NCBI RefSeq assembly: GCF_014489115.1
Contig: NZ_JACTAH010000001.1
Span: 744,001-808,000 of the forward strand
Origin: Thauera sedimentorum
Lineage (GTDB): Bacteria > Pseudomonadota > Gammaproteobacteria > Burkholderiales > Rhodocyclaceae
Direction of reading: 5' to 3'
Length of the DNA: 64,000 nt
Shown here piece by piece: positions 8,033-17,279 of this stretch; positions within the stretch are counted from its first letter, which is position 1, and the number at the start of each line of letters is the position of its first letter. Position numbers and translations under genes: made by a program. Below the pieces are notes generated by a model. The model saw only the letters and a list, made by a program, of their open reading frames with translations, ran no database searches and had not been told where the DNA came from.

Positions 8033-10186
8033 TCAGAAGTCGACGCTGACCGAGGCCTGTACCGTGCGTCCCTGGGCCAGGGTGGCCCGCGGTTCGGCAA
8101 AGCTGCCCGACCAGTAATGGCGGTCGAACAGGTTGTTGACGTTCAGGCGCAGGACCGTCCTGTACGCTGCCACGCGCGTCTCGTAGCGTGCGCCGATGTC
8201 GACCTGGCTCCAGCCGGGAATCTCGTAGGTGTTGGCATTGTTCAGATACTGGCTGGAGGTGGCGATCACACGGCCGTTCAGGCTCAGGCCGGCCAGCGGC
8301 GTATCCCATTCCGCGCCGAGATTGCCTTGCCAGCGCGGCACACCGAAGAGCTCGTTGCCTTCGTTCACGCCGCCCGCAGCCTTGGTCAGCTCGCCCTTGT
8401 TGTAGGCGATGCCGCCCAGCACGCGGATGGTGGGCGTGAGTGCGCCGAAGGTGCTCCATTCCACGCCTCGCACGCGGGATTCGCCGTTGTCGGAGGCGAT
8501 GCGGTCCGGTGCGGTGCCGCTGGTGATCAGCGCCGGCTTGGCGATCTGGAACAGGCTGATGGTGTTGGTGAAGCTGCCGGTGTTCCACTTCACGCCCAAC
8601 TCGGTCTGCTTGGTCTTGTAGGGCTTGAAGGTCTGGTCTTCGGCGTAGCCGCCGGCCACCGTCACGCTGTCGCCCTGGCTCAGGCCTTCGACGTAGTTGG
8701 CGTAGAGCGAAACATCATCGCCCCAGGGCTTGATCACCACGCCTGCGGCAGGGGTGAGCGCCTGCTCGTCGTAGTCGGCCGTAAGCGCACCGGCGGCGTT
8801 GTAGGTGGTCTGCCGGACGCGCTGCTGGCGCAGGCCCAGGGTCAGGCGCACCGCGTCCTGCGCGAAGGACAGCGTATCCACCAGCGCCAGGCTGGACAGG
8901 GTGGTGTCGTTGAGCCGGGGGAGGCGTCCGTTCGGCGTGGCCGGCACGGTCGGCAGCGCCGGGTTGTAGATGTTGCTCGGCTGCATTCCGGTCACCGCGG
9001 AGAGATAGCCGGACTCCAGCTCCAGCCGGGTGGCCTGCAGCACCAACTCGTGAACCACGGCGCCGGTCTCGAAGTTCATCCGCGCGCCGACGTCGGCACT
9101 CCGGCTGTCCTCGTAGCCCACCTGGGCGACCCCCCGGACTTGGGCGCTGCCGTCGGGCTGAACGTTGTGCGCGTGGGTGCCGTTGATCCAGCCGGAGTAG
9201 TCGTAGTTCCTCACGCCGAAGCCGGCGAAGGCTGACAATCTGCTGCTGAAGGCATATTCGGCGCGCGCGATCACCGCCTGGCTCTCCAGGTCACCGGCTG
9301 CGGATCTCAGGAAGTTGGTACTGGGGTCGGGTGCGGAGGGAACGTCGGGATTGGCGAAGCCGTACATCGCCGGTGCGCCCCCGTCGAAGGAGAGATCGCT
9401 GCTGTACACGTCCAGCGAGGCGGTCAGGTACGCGCCGCGGTAATCCAGCGCGGCGGAGAGGAATTTGCGCTTCTTGTCCTGCCCGTCGAGTTCGGTCTCG
9501 CCGTCGCCATATGAACCGTTGACCCGCAGGCCGACGGACTTGTCGGCCCCGAAGCGGCGTCCCACGTCCACGCTGGCTTCGGCCTGGCTGTCGGTCCGGT
9601 AGCCCATGGTCACGCGGGTCAGCGGTTTGTCCCCGGCACGCTTCGGCACCAGGTTGATCACGCCGCCGATGCCGCCGCTGGGCGACATGCCTGTGAACAT
9701 GGCGCTCGGCCCCTTGAGCACTTCGACACGCTCGACGAACTCCAGGGTGGAACTGCCGAGCGGCGCGAGCCCGTACATCCCGTCGATCGCCAGGTCCGAT
9801 CCGTGCACGTCGAAGCCACGCATGCGGAAGTTCTCGAAGGCGTGCGCGCCCGAGGTGGTGAAGCGCACCGAGGGATCGTTGTTCAGCACGTCGGCCACCG
9901 TCCGGGCCTGCTGGTTCTCGATCAGTTCGGCGGTGTAAGCGGTGATGTTGAAGGGCGTATCCATGACGCCCTGGTTGCCGAGCAGGCCGAGACGGGCGCC
10001 GCGGGCGACCTGTCCGCCGGCATAGGGAGCCGGCAGGTTCGCGGACGATTCCGCGCTGGCACTGACCTCGATCGGCGACAGGGTTGTCTCGGCCTGGCTC
10101 CCGGCGCTCGAACTCGCCTGGGCCCACACCAACTGGGGCAACGCAACAATACTCAATGCCAGCGCGACAGGCGTCATTCGCAGCAT
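8033..10186 (-). CDS. TonB-dependent siderophore receptor
   Basis: A 717-residue outer-membrane receptor. A signal peptide ends about VWA-QA near residue 22. A TonB-box-like stretch (TLSPIEVSAS) follows, then the plug domain (about residues 70-180: RTVADVLNNDPSV, NFRMRGFDVHGSDLAIDGM, VEVLKGPSAMFTG) and a 22-strand barrel ending in the C-terminal Phe typical of barrel insertion. This architecture is that of ferric hydroxamate/catecholate siderophore receptors (FhuA/FpvA type); the ligand cannot be read from sequence. No N-terminal signalling (STN) domain is seen, so no surface-signalling sigma factor is expected. An AAGGAG lies 8 bp before the ATG. A Fur-type site overlaps the upstream promoter, so iron repression is likely. 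It heads the four-gene iron operon. Confidence 0.9.
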   Translation of the reverse strand: MLRMTPVALALSIVALPQLVWAQASSSAGSQAETTLSPIEVSASAESSANLPAPYAGGQVARGARLGLLGNQGVMDTPFNITAYTAELIENQQARTVADVLNNDPSVRFTTSGAHAFENFRMRGFDVHGSDLAIDGMYGLAPLGSSTLEFVERVEVLKGPSAMFTGMSPSGGIGGVINLVPKRAGDKPLTRVTMGYRTDSQAEASVDVGRRFGADKSVGLRVNGSYGDGETELDGQDKKRKFLSAALDYRGAYLTASLDVYSSDLSFDGGAPAMYGFANPDVPSAPDPSTNFLRSAAGDLESQAVIARAEYAFSSRLSAFAGFGVRNYDYSGWINGTHAHNVQPDGSAQVRGVAQVGYEDSRSADVGARMNFETGAVVHELVLQATRLELESGYLSAVTGMQPSNIYNPALPTVPATPNGRLPRLNDTTLSSLALVDTLSFAQDAVRLTLGLRQQRVRQTTYNAAGALTADYDEQALTPAAGVVIKPWGDDVSLYANYVEGLSQGDSVTVAGGYAEDQTFKPYKTKQTELGVKWNTGSFTNTISLFQIAKPALITSGTAPDRIASDNGESRVRGVEWSTFGALTPTIRVLGGIAYNKGELTKAAGGVNEGNELFGVPRWQGNLGAEWDTPLAGLSLNGRVIATSSQYLNNANTYEIPGWSQVDIGARYETRVAAYRTVLRLNVNNLFDRHYWSGSFAEPRATLAQGRTVQASVSVDF

Positions 10187-10317
10187 CGTGATTCTCCTTG
10201 CAGGTTTACACGGGCTGGCGGCGGCTGGCTGGTGCGTTTATGGTTTTCCGGGTGGTATGCGCAGACCGTCGGCTTCGGCGCGAAACGGGAGGAAGGCGTT
10301 GCCGGCGGCTGAGGGCG

Positions 10318-10348
10318 AATTGTAAATGCGAATTATTAGCAGATGCAA
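10318..10348 (-). promoter_or_regulatory. Receptor promoter with overlapping Fur box
   Basis: On the minus strand a -10-like TACAAT (10319-10324) and a weak -35-like TTGCAT (10343-10348) are 18 bp apart. The spacer and -10 carry GCTAATAATTCGCATTTAC, a good match to Fur sites of the AATAATTCGCATT kind. The overlap fits repression by Fe-Fur. The rest of the 338-bp gap between the receptor and katG holds only the receptor leader and the long hairpin listed separately. Confidence 0.65.
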
Positions 10349-10443
10349 ACGAATGCAGTGCCGGGCGCGTGACTTCGCTTGCCTACCGTACGGAACCGGA
10401 GGGCGATCGCAGCCCGGTTCGCCAGGCGAGCGGCGTAGATGCA

Positions 10444-10491
10444 GCGAGCCGCCAGGGCTAGCGCCGCGAAGCGCTACCCCTGGCGGCTCGC
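10444..10491. terminator. Long hairpin downstream of katG
   Basis: Two 21-base arms (GCGAGCCGCCAGGGCTAGCGC and its complement, one mismatch) enclose a 6-base loop. It starts 34 bp past the katG stop. No T-run follows in either direction, so it may be a factor-independent terminator of unusual type, an RNA-stabilising end or a palindromic repeat. Confidence 0.55.
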
Positions 10492-10524
10492 CAGGTCTGT
10501 GGTCGGGTCGGGTTTCCGCCGGCC

Positions 10525-12687
<2,163 letters not shown>

Positions 12688-12827
12688 TCACTCCTCCTTC
12701 GGTTGATCCGGACAAGGCCGCAGCTGCAACTGCGGTTCGCCTCGTCCTTCATGAGTAGCTCTGGGCCGGACCTTGCGGAACCCTTCCTGTATCGGGCGGG
12801 GCCGCGTCATGCCGGCTGCGTGATGAA

Positions 12828-12883
12828 AGAATGCGCCAGTTGTTTTTTAATTTCAATGCGCACTAGTGATAGCTAAAAGCTAT
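12828..12883 (-). promoter_or_regulatory. katG promoter with OxyR-like half site
   Basis: On the minus strand TTGAAA (12851-12856) and CATTCT (12828-12833) are 17 bp apart. Thirteen bp upstream of the -35 lies ATAG-N7-CTAT (12869-12883), which equals one half of the OxyR consensus; the second half is degenerate. The geometry suits a class I activator. With the sigma-28 promoter listed next, this accounts for most of the 367-bp katG/chemoreceptor gap. Confidence 0.45.
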
Positions 12884-12988
12884 TTTTGATGGGCGCATGC
12901 GCGGCGGATGAGCTGGTGTCGATGCGCATGGCTTGATGACATTGCATTCTGGGTCGGCAAGGGCGTTTTTCAAAGGGAGAGATCGACC

Positions 12989-13015
12989 TCAAGCGCGGGA
13001 GTTTCCGGCCGATAA
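12989..13015 (+). promoter_or_regulatory. Sigma-28 (FliA) promoter of the chemoreceptor gene
   Basis: TCAAGCGC, 11 bp, GCCGATAA: the -10 element is a perfect FliA sequence and TCAA is the -35 variant common in pseudomonads and betaproteobacteria. It ends 36 bp before the chemoreceptor ATG, placing that gene in the late flagellar/chemotaxis regulon. Confidence 0.75.
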
Positions 13016-13051
13016 TCCGTTTCCCCGATTTCGACGCCGCACCACGACAAG

Positions 13052-14680
13052 ATGGAAACCAAGAAGACGCTGACCATTCGCACCCGGCTGTATGCCGCCT
13101 TCGGCCTGCTGTTCCTGCTGGCTGCCTGCATCGGGGCGCTGGGGCTGGACGGCATGGGGCGCACGCTCTCCGGCCTGGATTCGGTCTATGAGGACCGGGT
13201 CGTTCCCCTGCGCGATCTCAAGGTGATCTCCGACGAGTACGCGGTGGCGGTGGTGGACGCGGCGCACAAGGCGCGCGACGGGGCGCTGGGGCCGGAGCAG
13301 GCCGGCAAGCGCATGCGCGAGGCGCAGCGCACCATCGCCGAGCGCTGGGCGGCCTACCGCGCCACCCGCCTGGTGCCGGCCGAGGAGCAGCTGGTCGCGC
13401 GCATCGAGCCGCTGATGAAGAGCGCCGATGCGCTCATCGACCGCATGGCCGGCGCGCTGGAGAAGGGCTGGACCTCGGAGCTGCATGCGGTGGCGGCCAA
13501 CGAGCTCTATCCCACCATCGACCCGGTGAGCGGCGCGATCAGCGAGCTGATCGAGGTCCAGCTCGACGTCGCCCGGCAGACCTACGACGAGTATCACGCG
13601 CTGTACGAGAAGCTGTGGCTGCTGATCGTGCTGGCGGTGGCCGTGTCGGTGGCGGTGGGCGCTGCCGGCTCGCTGTGGTTCATCCGCAGCGTGGTGATGG
13701 GGCCGCTGGACGAGGCGCGCGATTTCGCGCGGCGCATCGCCGGCGCCGACCTGTCGTCCTCCATCCGCGTGCATCGTTCCGACGAGATCGGCCAGCTGGC
13801 GCTGGCGCTGCGCGAGATGCAGGCCTCGCTGCGCGGCATGGTGGAGCTGATCGGCCACAACGCCGAGCGCATCGCCTCGTCCAGCGAGGAGTTGTCGGCC
13901 AGTTCGGGCCACATCGCTGAGGCCAGCGAGGAGCAGTCGCGCGCCGCTTCGTCGATGGCCGCGGCGGTCGAGGAGATGACGGTGAGCATCAACCACGTGG
14001 CCGATTTCGCCGCCGACGCCCGCCGCATGGCGGAGGAGTCCGGCGCGGCCTCGCGCGAGGGCGAGCAGGTGATCGGCGACGTGGTGGCCGACATCGGCCG
14101 TATTGCCGATTCGGTGGACCAGGCCTCCGGCGTGGTGCGCGAGCTGGGCAGCCATTCGCGCGAGATCGCCTCGGTGGTGAACGTGATCCGCGAGGTGGCC
14201 GAGCAGACCAACCTGCTGGCGCTCAACGCCGCCATCGAGGCCGCACGTGCCGGCGAGCAGGGCCGCGGCTTTGCGGTGGTGGCCGACGAGGTGCGCAAGC
14301 TGGCCGAGCGCACCGCCGCGTCCACCCAGGACATCGCGCGCATCGTCGAACTCATCACCTCGGGCACCGAGCGCGCGGTGGGCAGCATGGAGCACCAGGT
14401 CGAGGAGGTGAAGTCCGGTGTGGCGCTCGCCGCGCGCGCGGGCGAGACCATCGGCCTGATCAACGCCGCATCCGCCAAGGTGGTGGCTGCGGTCGGCGAG
14501 ATCTCTCTGGCCCTGGGCGAGCAGTCCTCGGCCAGTACCGAGATCGCCCAGAACGTGGAGCGCATCGCCGGCATGGGCGAGCAGAACAGCGGTGCGGTGC
14601 GCGAGTCGGCCGCGGCGGCGCGCGACCTGGCGGCACTGGCCGCCGAGCTTCAGCAGGCGGTGGGCCGCTTCCGCATGTAA
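13052..14680 (+). CDS. Methyl-accepting chemotaxis protein
   Basis: A 542-residue transmembrane chemoreceptor. TM1 spans about residues 12-32 and a helical periplasmic ligand domain (four-helix-bundle type) about 33-187. TM2 is near 188-210, HAMP about 211-265, then the long cytoplasmic coiled coil. The signalling tip is visible as [20 protein letters not shown] followed by [18 protein letters not shown], the region that contacts CheW/CheA. No CheR-docking pentapeptide is seen at the C-terminus (QQAVGRFRM). A sigma-28 promoter precedes it. Ligand is not predictable. Confidence 0.93.
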   Translation: METKKTLTIRTRLYAAFGLLFLLAACIGALGLDGMGRTLSGLDSVYEDRVVPLRDLKVISDEYAVAVVDAAHKARDGALGPEQAGKRMREAQRTIAERWAAYRATRLVPAEEQLVARIEPLMKSADALIDRMAGALEKGWTSELHAVAANELYPTIDPVSGAISELIEVQLDVARQTYDEYHALYEKLWLLIVLAVAVSVAVGAAGSLWFIRSVVMGPLDEARDFARRIAGADLSSSIRVHRSDEIGQLALALREMQASLRGMVELIGHNAERIASSSEELSASSGHIAEASEEQSRAASSMAAAVEEMTVSINHVADFAADARRMAEESGAASREGEQVIGDVVADIGRIADSVDQASGVVRELGSHSREIASVVNVIREVAEQTNLLALNAAIEAARAGEQGRGFAVVADEVRKLAERTAASTQDIARIVELITSGTERAVGSMEHQVEEVKSGVALAARAGETIGLINAASAKVVAAVGEISLALGEQSSASTEIAQNVERIAGMGEQNSGAVRESAAAARDLAALAAELQQAVGRFRM

Positions 14681-14696
14681 TCGCGGCCCGTCGGGG

Positions 14697-15281
14697 TCAG
14701 CGCGGGGGCTGCAGCACGAGGATCACCGTGCCGAGGCGGGCGTTCAGTCCGTGGATGGGAATCGCCAGGCGCTCGCTGCCATCCTCGCCGGGCAGGGTCT
14801 GGATGGCCTCGGCCCGCAGCAGATCGGCCGGGAAGCCGGCGGGCAGGGGGGCGTCGACATAGGCGCGGTCGCTGGCCACCAGCACCGTGCCGGAGGGGTC
14901 CGCGAGCAGCGCCAGGTCCAGGCCCTCGGTGCGCACCAGGGCGCTGAAATACTGGTCGATCTGGTCGAGGTTGCCGCGGATCATCTCGGCGCGCACCGCC
15001 CAGGCCAGGGCGGTGCCGAACAGCTGGCGGGACTGGCTGTCCGCACGCTGCGTGGCCTCGCCCGCGGCGGTGTGCCGGCTGGCCTGCTGTTCGACCAGCG
15101 CGCGGCGCTCGGTTTCCAGCCTGCGTTCGGCGGTCGCCACGGCAAACGATTGCCAGACGAAGACGATCAGCAACAGCACCAGCAGGACCAGGCTGACCCA
15201 TAGCGGCAGCTTGATCTCGTGCAGTTTGGTCAGGCGGTGCTTGCCCGCGGGCGGCGGCGGGGTAGTGGGTTCGGCTTCCAT
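14697..15281 (-). CDS. Hypothetical membrane-anchored sensor-like protein
   Basis: A 194-residue protein with a proline-rich N-terminus (TTPPPPAGKHR), one transmembrane helix near residues 27-50 (WVSLVLLVLLLIVFVW) and an extracytoplasmic region. That region has an alpha-helical stretch and then an alpha/beta segment (LDLALLADPSGTVLVASD) resembling a Cache/PAS-like ligand fold. No output domain follows. The start is the ATG preceded by GCAGGAGCC. It converges with the chemoreceptor (16 bp between stops) and lies 225 bp downstream of siaD beyond an inverted repeat, so it is probably a separate unit. Function unknown. Confidence 0.6.
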   Translation of the reverse strand: MEAEPTTPPPPAGKHRLTKLHEIKLPLWVSLVLLVLLLIVFVWQSFAVATAERRLETERRALVEQQASRHTAAGEATQRADSQSRQLFGTALAWAVRAEMIRGNLDQIDQYFSALVRTEGLDLALLADPSGTVLVASDRAYVDAPLPAGFPADLLRAEAIQTLPGEDGSERLAIPIHGLNARLGTVILVLQPPR

Positions 15282-15403
15282 CGGCAGGCTCCTGCGGGGT
15301 CTGGTACGGGTGTCCGCTGCACGCCCCAGTATAGTGGCGCGTTCCGGATGAATCATGGCCCGGTGGTGATTGGCCCCGCATGCCCCGGCGCGCGGTCCGG
15401 CCG

Positions 15404-15476
15404 GTAGGAGCGGGCTTGCCCGCGATGCGGCCTTTGGCAAGCCAGCCGCTGCAATCGCGGGCAAGCCCGCTCCTAC
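15404..15476. repeat. REP-like inverted pair (BIME-like), copy 1
   Basis: A 23-base unit beginning GTAGGAGCGGGCTTGCCCGC (15404-15426) recurs as a perfect inverted copy at 15454-15476, with a 27-base spacer. Each unit also contains the small palindrome GCGGGC-TT-GCCCGC. This matches the REP/BIME organisation known from Pseudomonas and related genomes. It lies between siaD and the 194-residue gene, where it could stop or stabilise transcripts. Confidence 0.8.
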
Positions 15477-15506
15477 ATCATCATCGGCAGCCGGATGCCG
15501 GCGCGT

Positions 15507-16310
15507 TCAGCCGATGACCGTGCGGTCGCGTCCCTTGCGCTTGGCGCTGAGCAGCGCATTGTCGGCGCGGCTGACGGTGGCCGAGGCGCTTTCGCCGGCC
15601 AGTTGCTGCGCGAGCCCCAGGCTGGCGGTCAGCTGGATGGGGCCGTCCGGTCGCTCGATGCGGATCTCGCTGATGGACTGGCGCACGCGCTCGGCGGTGT
15701 TCAGGGCCTCTTCCAGGCCGGTCTCCGGGAACAGCAGCAGGAATTCCTCGCCGCCCCAGCGGCCCACGGTGTCGTACTCGCGCACCGAGCTGCGCAGCAC
15801 CTCGGAGATGCGCCGCAGCGTCTCGTCGCCGGCCTCGTGGCCCCAGGTGTCGTTGACCCGCTTGAAGTGGTCCACGTCGAGCACGGCAACGCACAGCGGC
15901 ACGTTCTTGCGGCGCGCGCGCACCGTCTCTTCCTTGAGGCGGTCCATCAGGTAGCGACGGTTGCCCAGGTCGGTCAGCGGGTCCTTGAGCGAGGCCTCGC
16001 GCAGCGCCTCGGTGAGTTCGCGCAGGTTGTTCTGGTACAGGTCGGAGATGCGCGCCAGCTTCTCCAGCCGGCGCACCTGGCGCTCGAACTTGTCGGCGAG
16101 GTTGCTCGACTGATTGCGGCTCAGGCCGTGGTAGCCGTCGGAGATGCGCACCAGGCGCTCGACACGCTCGTTCTGCTGGCGGTACAGGGCGAGCAGGCGG
16201 TCGAGCGGGGCGTGCAGCGGGTTGTCCTGCAGGGCCGGATCGGCGAGCAGGGCGTCGAGTTCCGCGAGCAGGGCCTGCTCGCTGCGGTCGGCGGGCCGCT
16301 CGGTGCTCAT
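15507..16310 (-). CDS. siaD: Diguanylate cyclase SiaD
   Basis: A 267-residue cytoplasmic GGDEF protein, the output of the Sia module. The N-terminal ~100 residues are helical (the SiaC-binding part in the Pseudomonas aeruginosa protein). The GGDEF domain starts at DPLTDLGNRRYL. The active motif is GGEEF and an intact product-inhibition site RxxD (REYD) lies five residues before it, so c-di-GMP synthesis with feedback control is expected. The start is the ATG 2 bp from the siaC stop. Known for the family: non-phosphorylated SiaC binds and activates SiaD. Confidence 0.9.
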   Translation of the reverse strand: MSTERPADRSEQALLAELDALLADPALQDNPLHAPLDRLLALYRQQNERVERLVRISDGYHGLSRNQSSNLADKFERQVRRLEKLARISDLYQNNLRELTEALREASLKDPLTDLGNRRYLMDRLKEETVRARRKNVPLCVAVLDVDHFKRVNDTWGHEAGDETLRRISEVLRSSVREYDTVGRWGGEEFLLLFPETGLEEALNTAERVRQSISEIRIERPDGPIQLTASLGLAQQLAGESASATVSRADNALLSAKRKGRDRTVIG

Positions 16311-16312
16311 GG

Positions 16313-16693
16313 TCAGGCCTGTGCGGTGATGTTGAAGGGGAAGCTGCAGTCCTCGCGGAACTCCTCGGCGAGCATCTCGACCCGCTCGTTGCGCGGGTCG
16401 TACAGCCAGTCCACCGACACCGCACGGCCCTTGCCGTGCGCTTCCTCGAGCAGGTCGAAGATGTCCATCATCGCCTTGACCGAGCTGGTGTTCATGTACA
16501 CCAGGCGCAGTTCCAGGCGCAGCGGACGGTCGCCCTCGGCCAGGAAAGCCTCGATCCACTCGATGGTGGCGGTGAAGAAGTCGAAGGAGTTCTCGGGGTA
16601 GGAGTCACCGGCAATGCTGAGCAGGCCGGCATTCCAGTCGGCGGTGATGGCCGGGGTCGACTGGGTGGCGGGAAGCGTGAAATTCTGTGTCAT
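16313..16693 (-). CDS. siaC: Switch protein SiaC (DUF1987)
   Basis: A 126-residue protein with the size and motifs of DUF1987, including the central YMNTSSVKAMMDIF. In P. aeruginosa the equivalent Thr is phosphorylated by SiaB and dephosphorylated by SiaA; here it should be T69. Unphosphorylated SiaC activates SiaD. It lies between siaB and siaD with gaps of 25 and 2 bp, consistent with one transcript. Confidence 0.9.
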   Translation of the reverse strand: MTQNFTLPATQSTPAITADWNAGLLSIAGDSYPENSFDFFTATIEWIEAFLAEGDRPLRLELRLVYMNTSSVKAMMDIFDLLEEAHGKGRAVSVDWLYDPRNERVEMLAEEFREDCSFPFNITAQA

Positions 16694-16718
16694 GGTGCGA
16701 TTCTACTCGTGCTCTGGG

Positions 16719-17261
16719 TCAGATGACCGCCTGGATGCTGAAGAAGGCCTTGCCGTCCGGCAGGTCGGTGAGGCGGCCGACCAGGGGTTGCGAGGACTTG
16801 CGCGCGATGTCGATCAGGCCGAGGCCGGCGCCGGAGCTGGCGGCTTCCTCGCGCGGACGGCGCAGCTGTTCCTTGTAGGCGGCCTTCAGCGCCGCCTTGT
16901 CGAGCGCGGCCAGCTCGGCCACGCGCGCGGCCAGCGCCTTGCCGTCGGCCTCTTCCACCATGTTGCCGGCCTGCACCATGTAGGCGCCGGCTTCGTTGCG
17001 GGCGACGATGATGGTCGCCGAGCTGTCGGCCTCGCCATAGCCCTGCTTCATCGCATAGTGGCGGATGTTCTGGGTCATCTCGATGTAGGTGCCGAACACG
17101 TCCATCGCCGCCGAGGGCTGGGCGTTGTCGGCCTGCAGGTAGTTCTTCAGGGCGTTGCCGATCTCTTCGATCAGGCTGCGCGAGATCGGCCCGTTGAAGC
17201 ACAGCAGGATGCGGTTGCGGGTAAATAGCTCGCGCAGACCGAAGAAGTCGGTGTCGTTCAT
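16719..17261 (-). CDS. siaB: SiaB family protein kinase
   Basis: A 180-residue protein with an ATPase fold of the histidine-kinase/anti-sigma type. An N-box is visible as EMTQNIRHYAMK and a G-box as SSGAGLGLIDIARKS. In the characterised system SiaB phosphorylates SiaC on Thr and thereby switches off SiaD. No transmembrane segment. It starts 18 bp after the siaA stop. Confidence 0.88.
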   Translation of the reverse strand: MNDTDFFGLRELFTRNRILLCFNGPISRSLIEEIGNALKNYLQADNAQPSAAMDVFGTYIEMTQNIRHYAMKQGYGEADSSATIIVARNEAGAYMVQAGNMVEEADGKALAARVAELAALDKAALKAAYKEQLRRPREEAASSGAGLGLIDIARKSSQPLVGRLTDLPDGKAFFSIQAVI

Positions 17262-17279
17262 GGCAGGGGCTCCGTAGGG

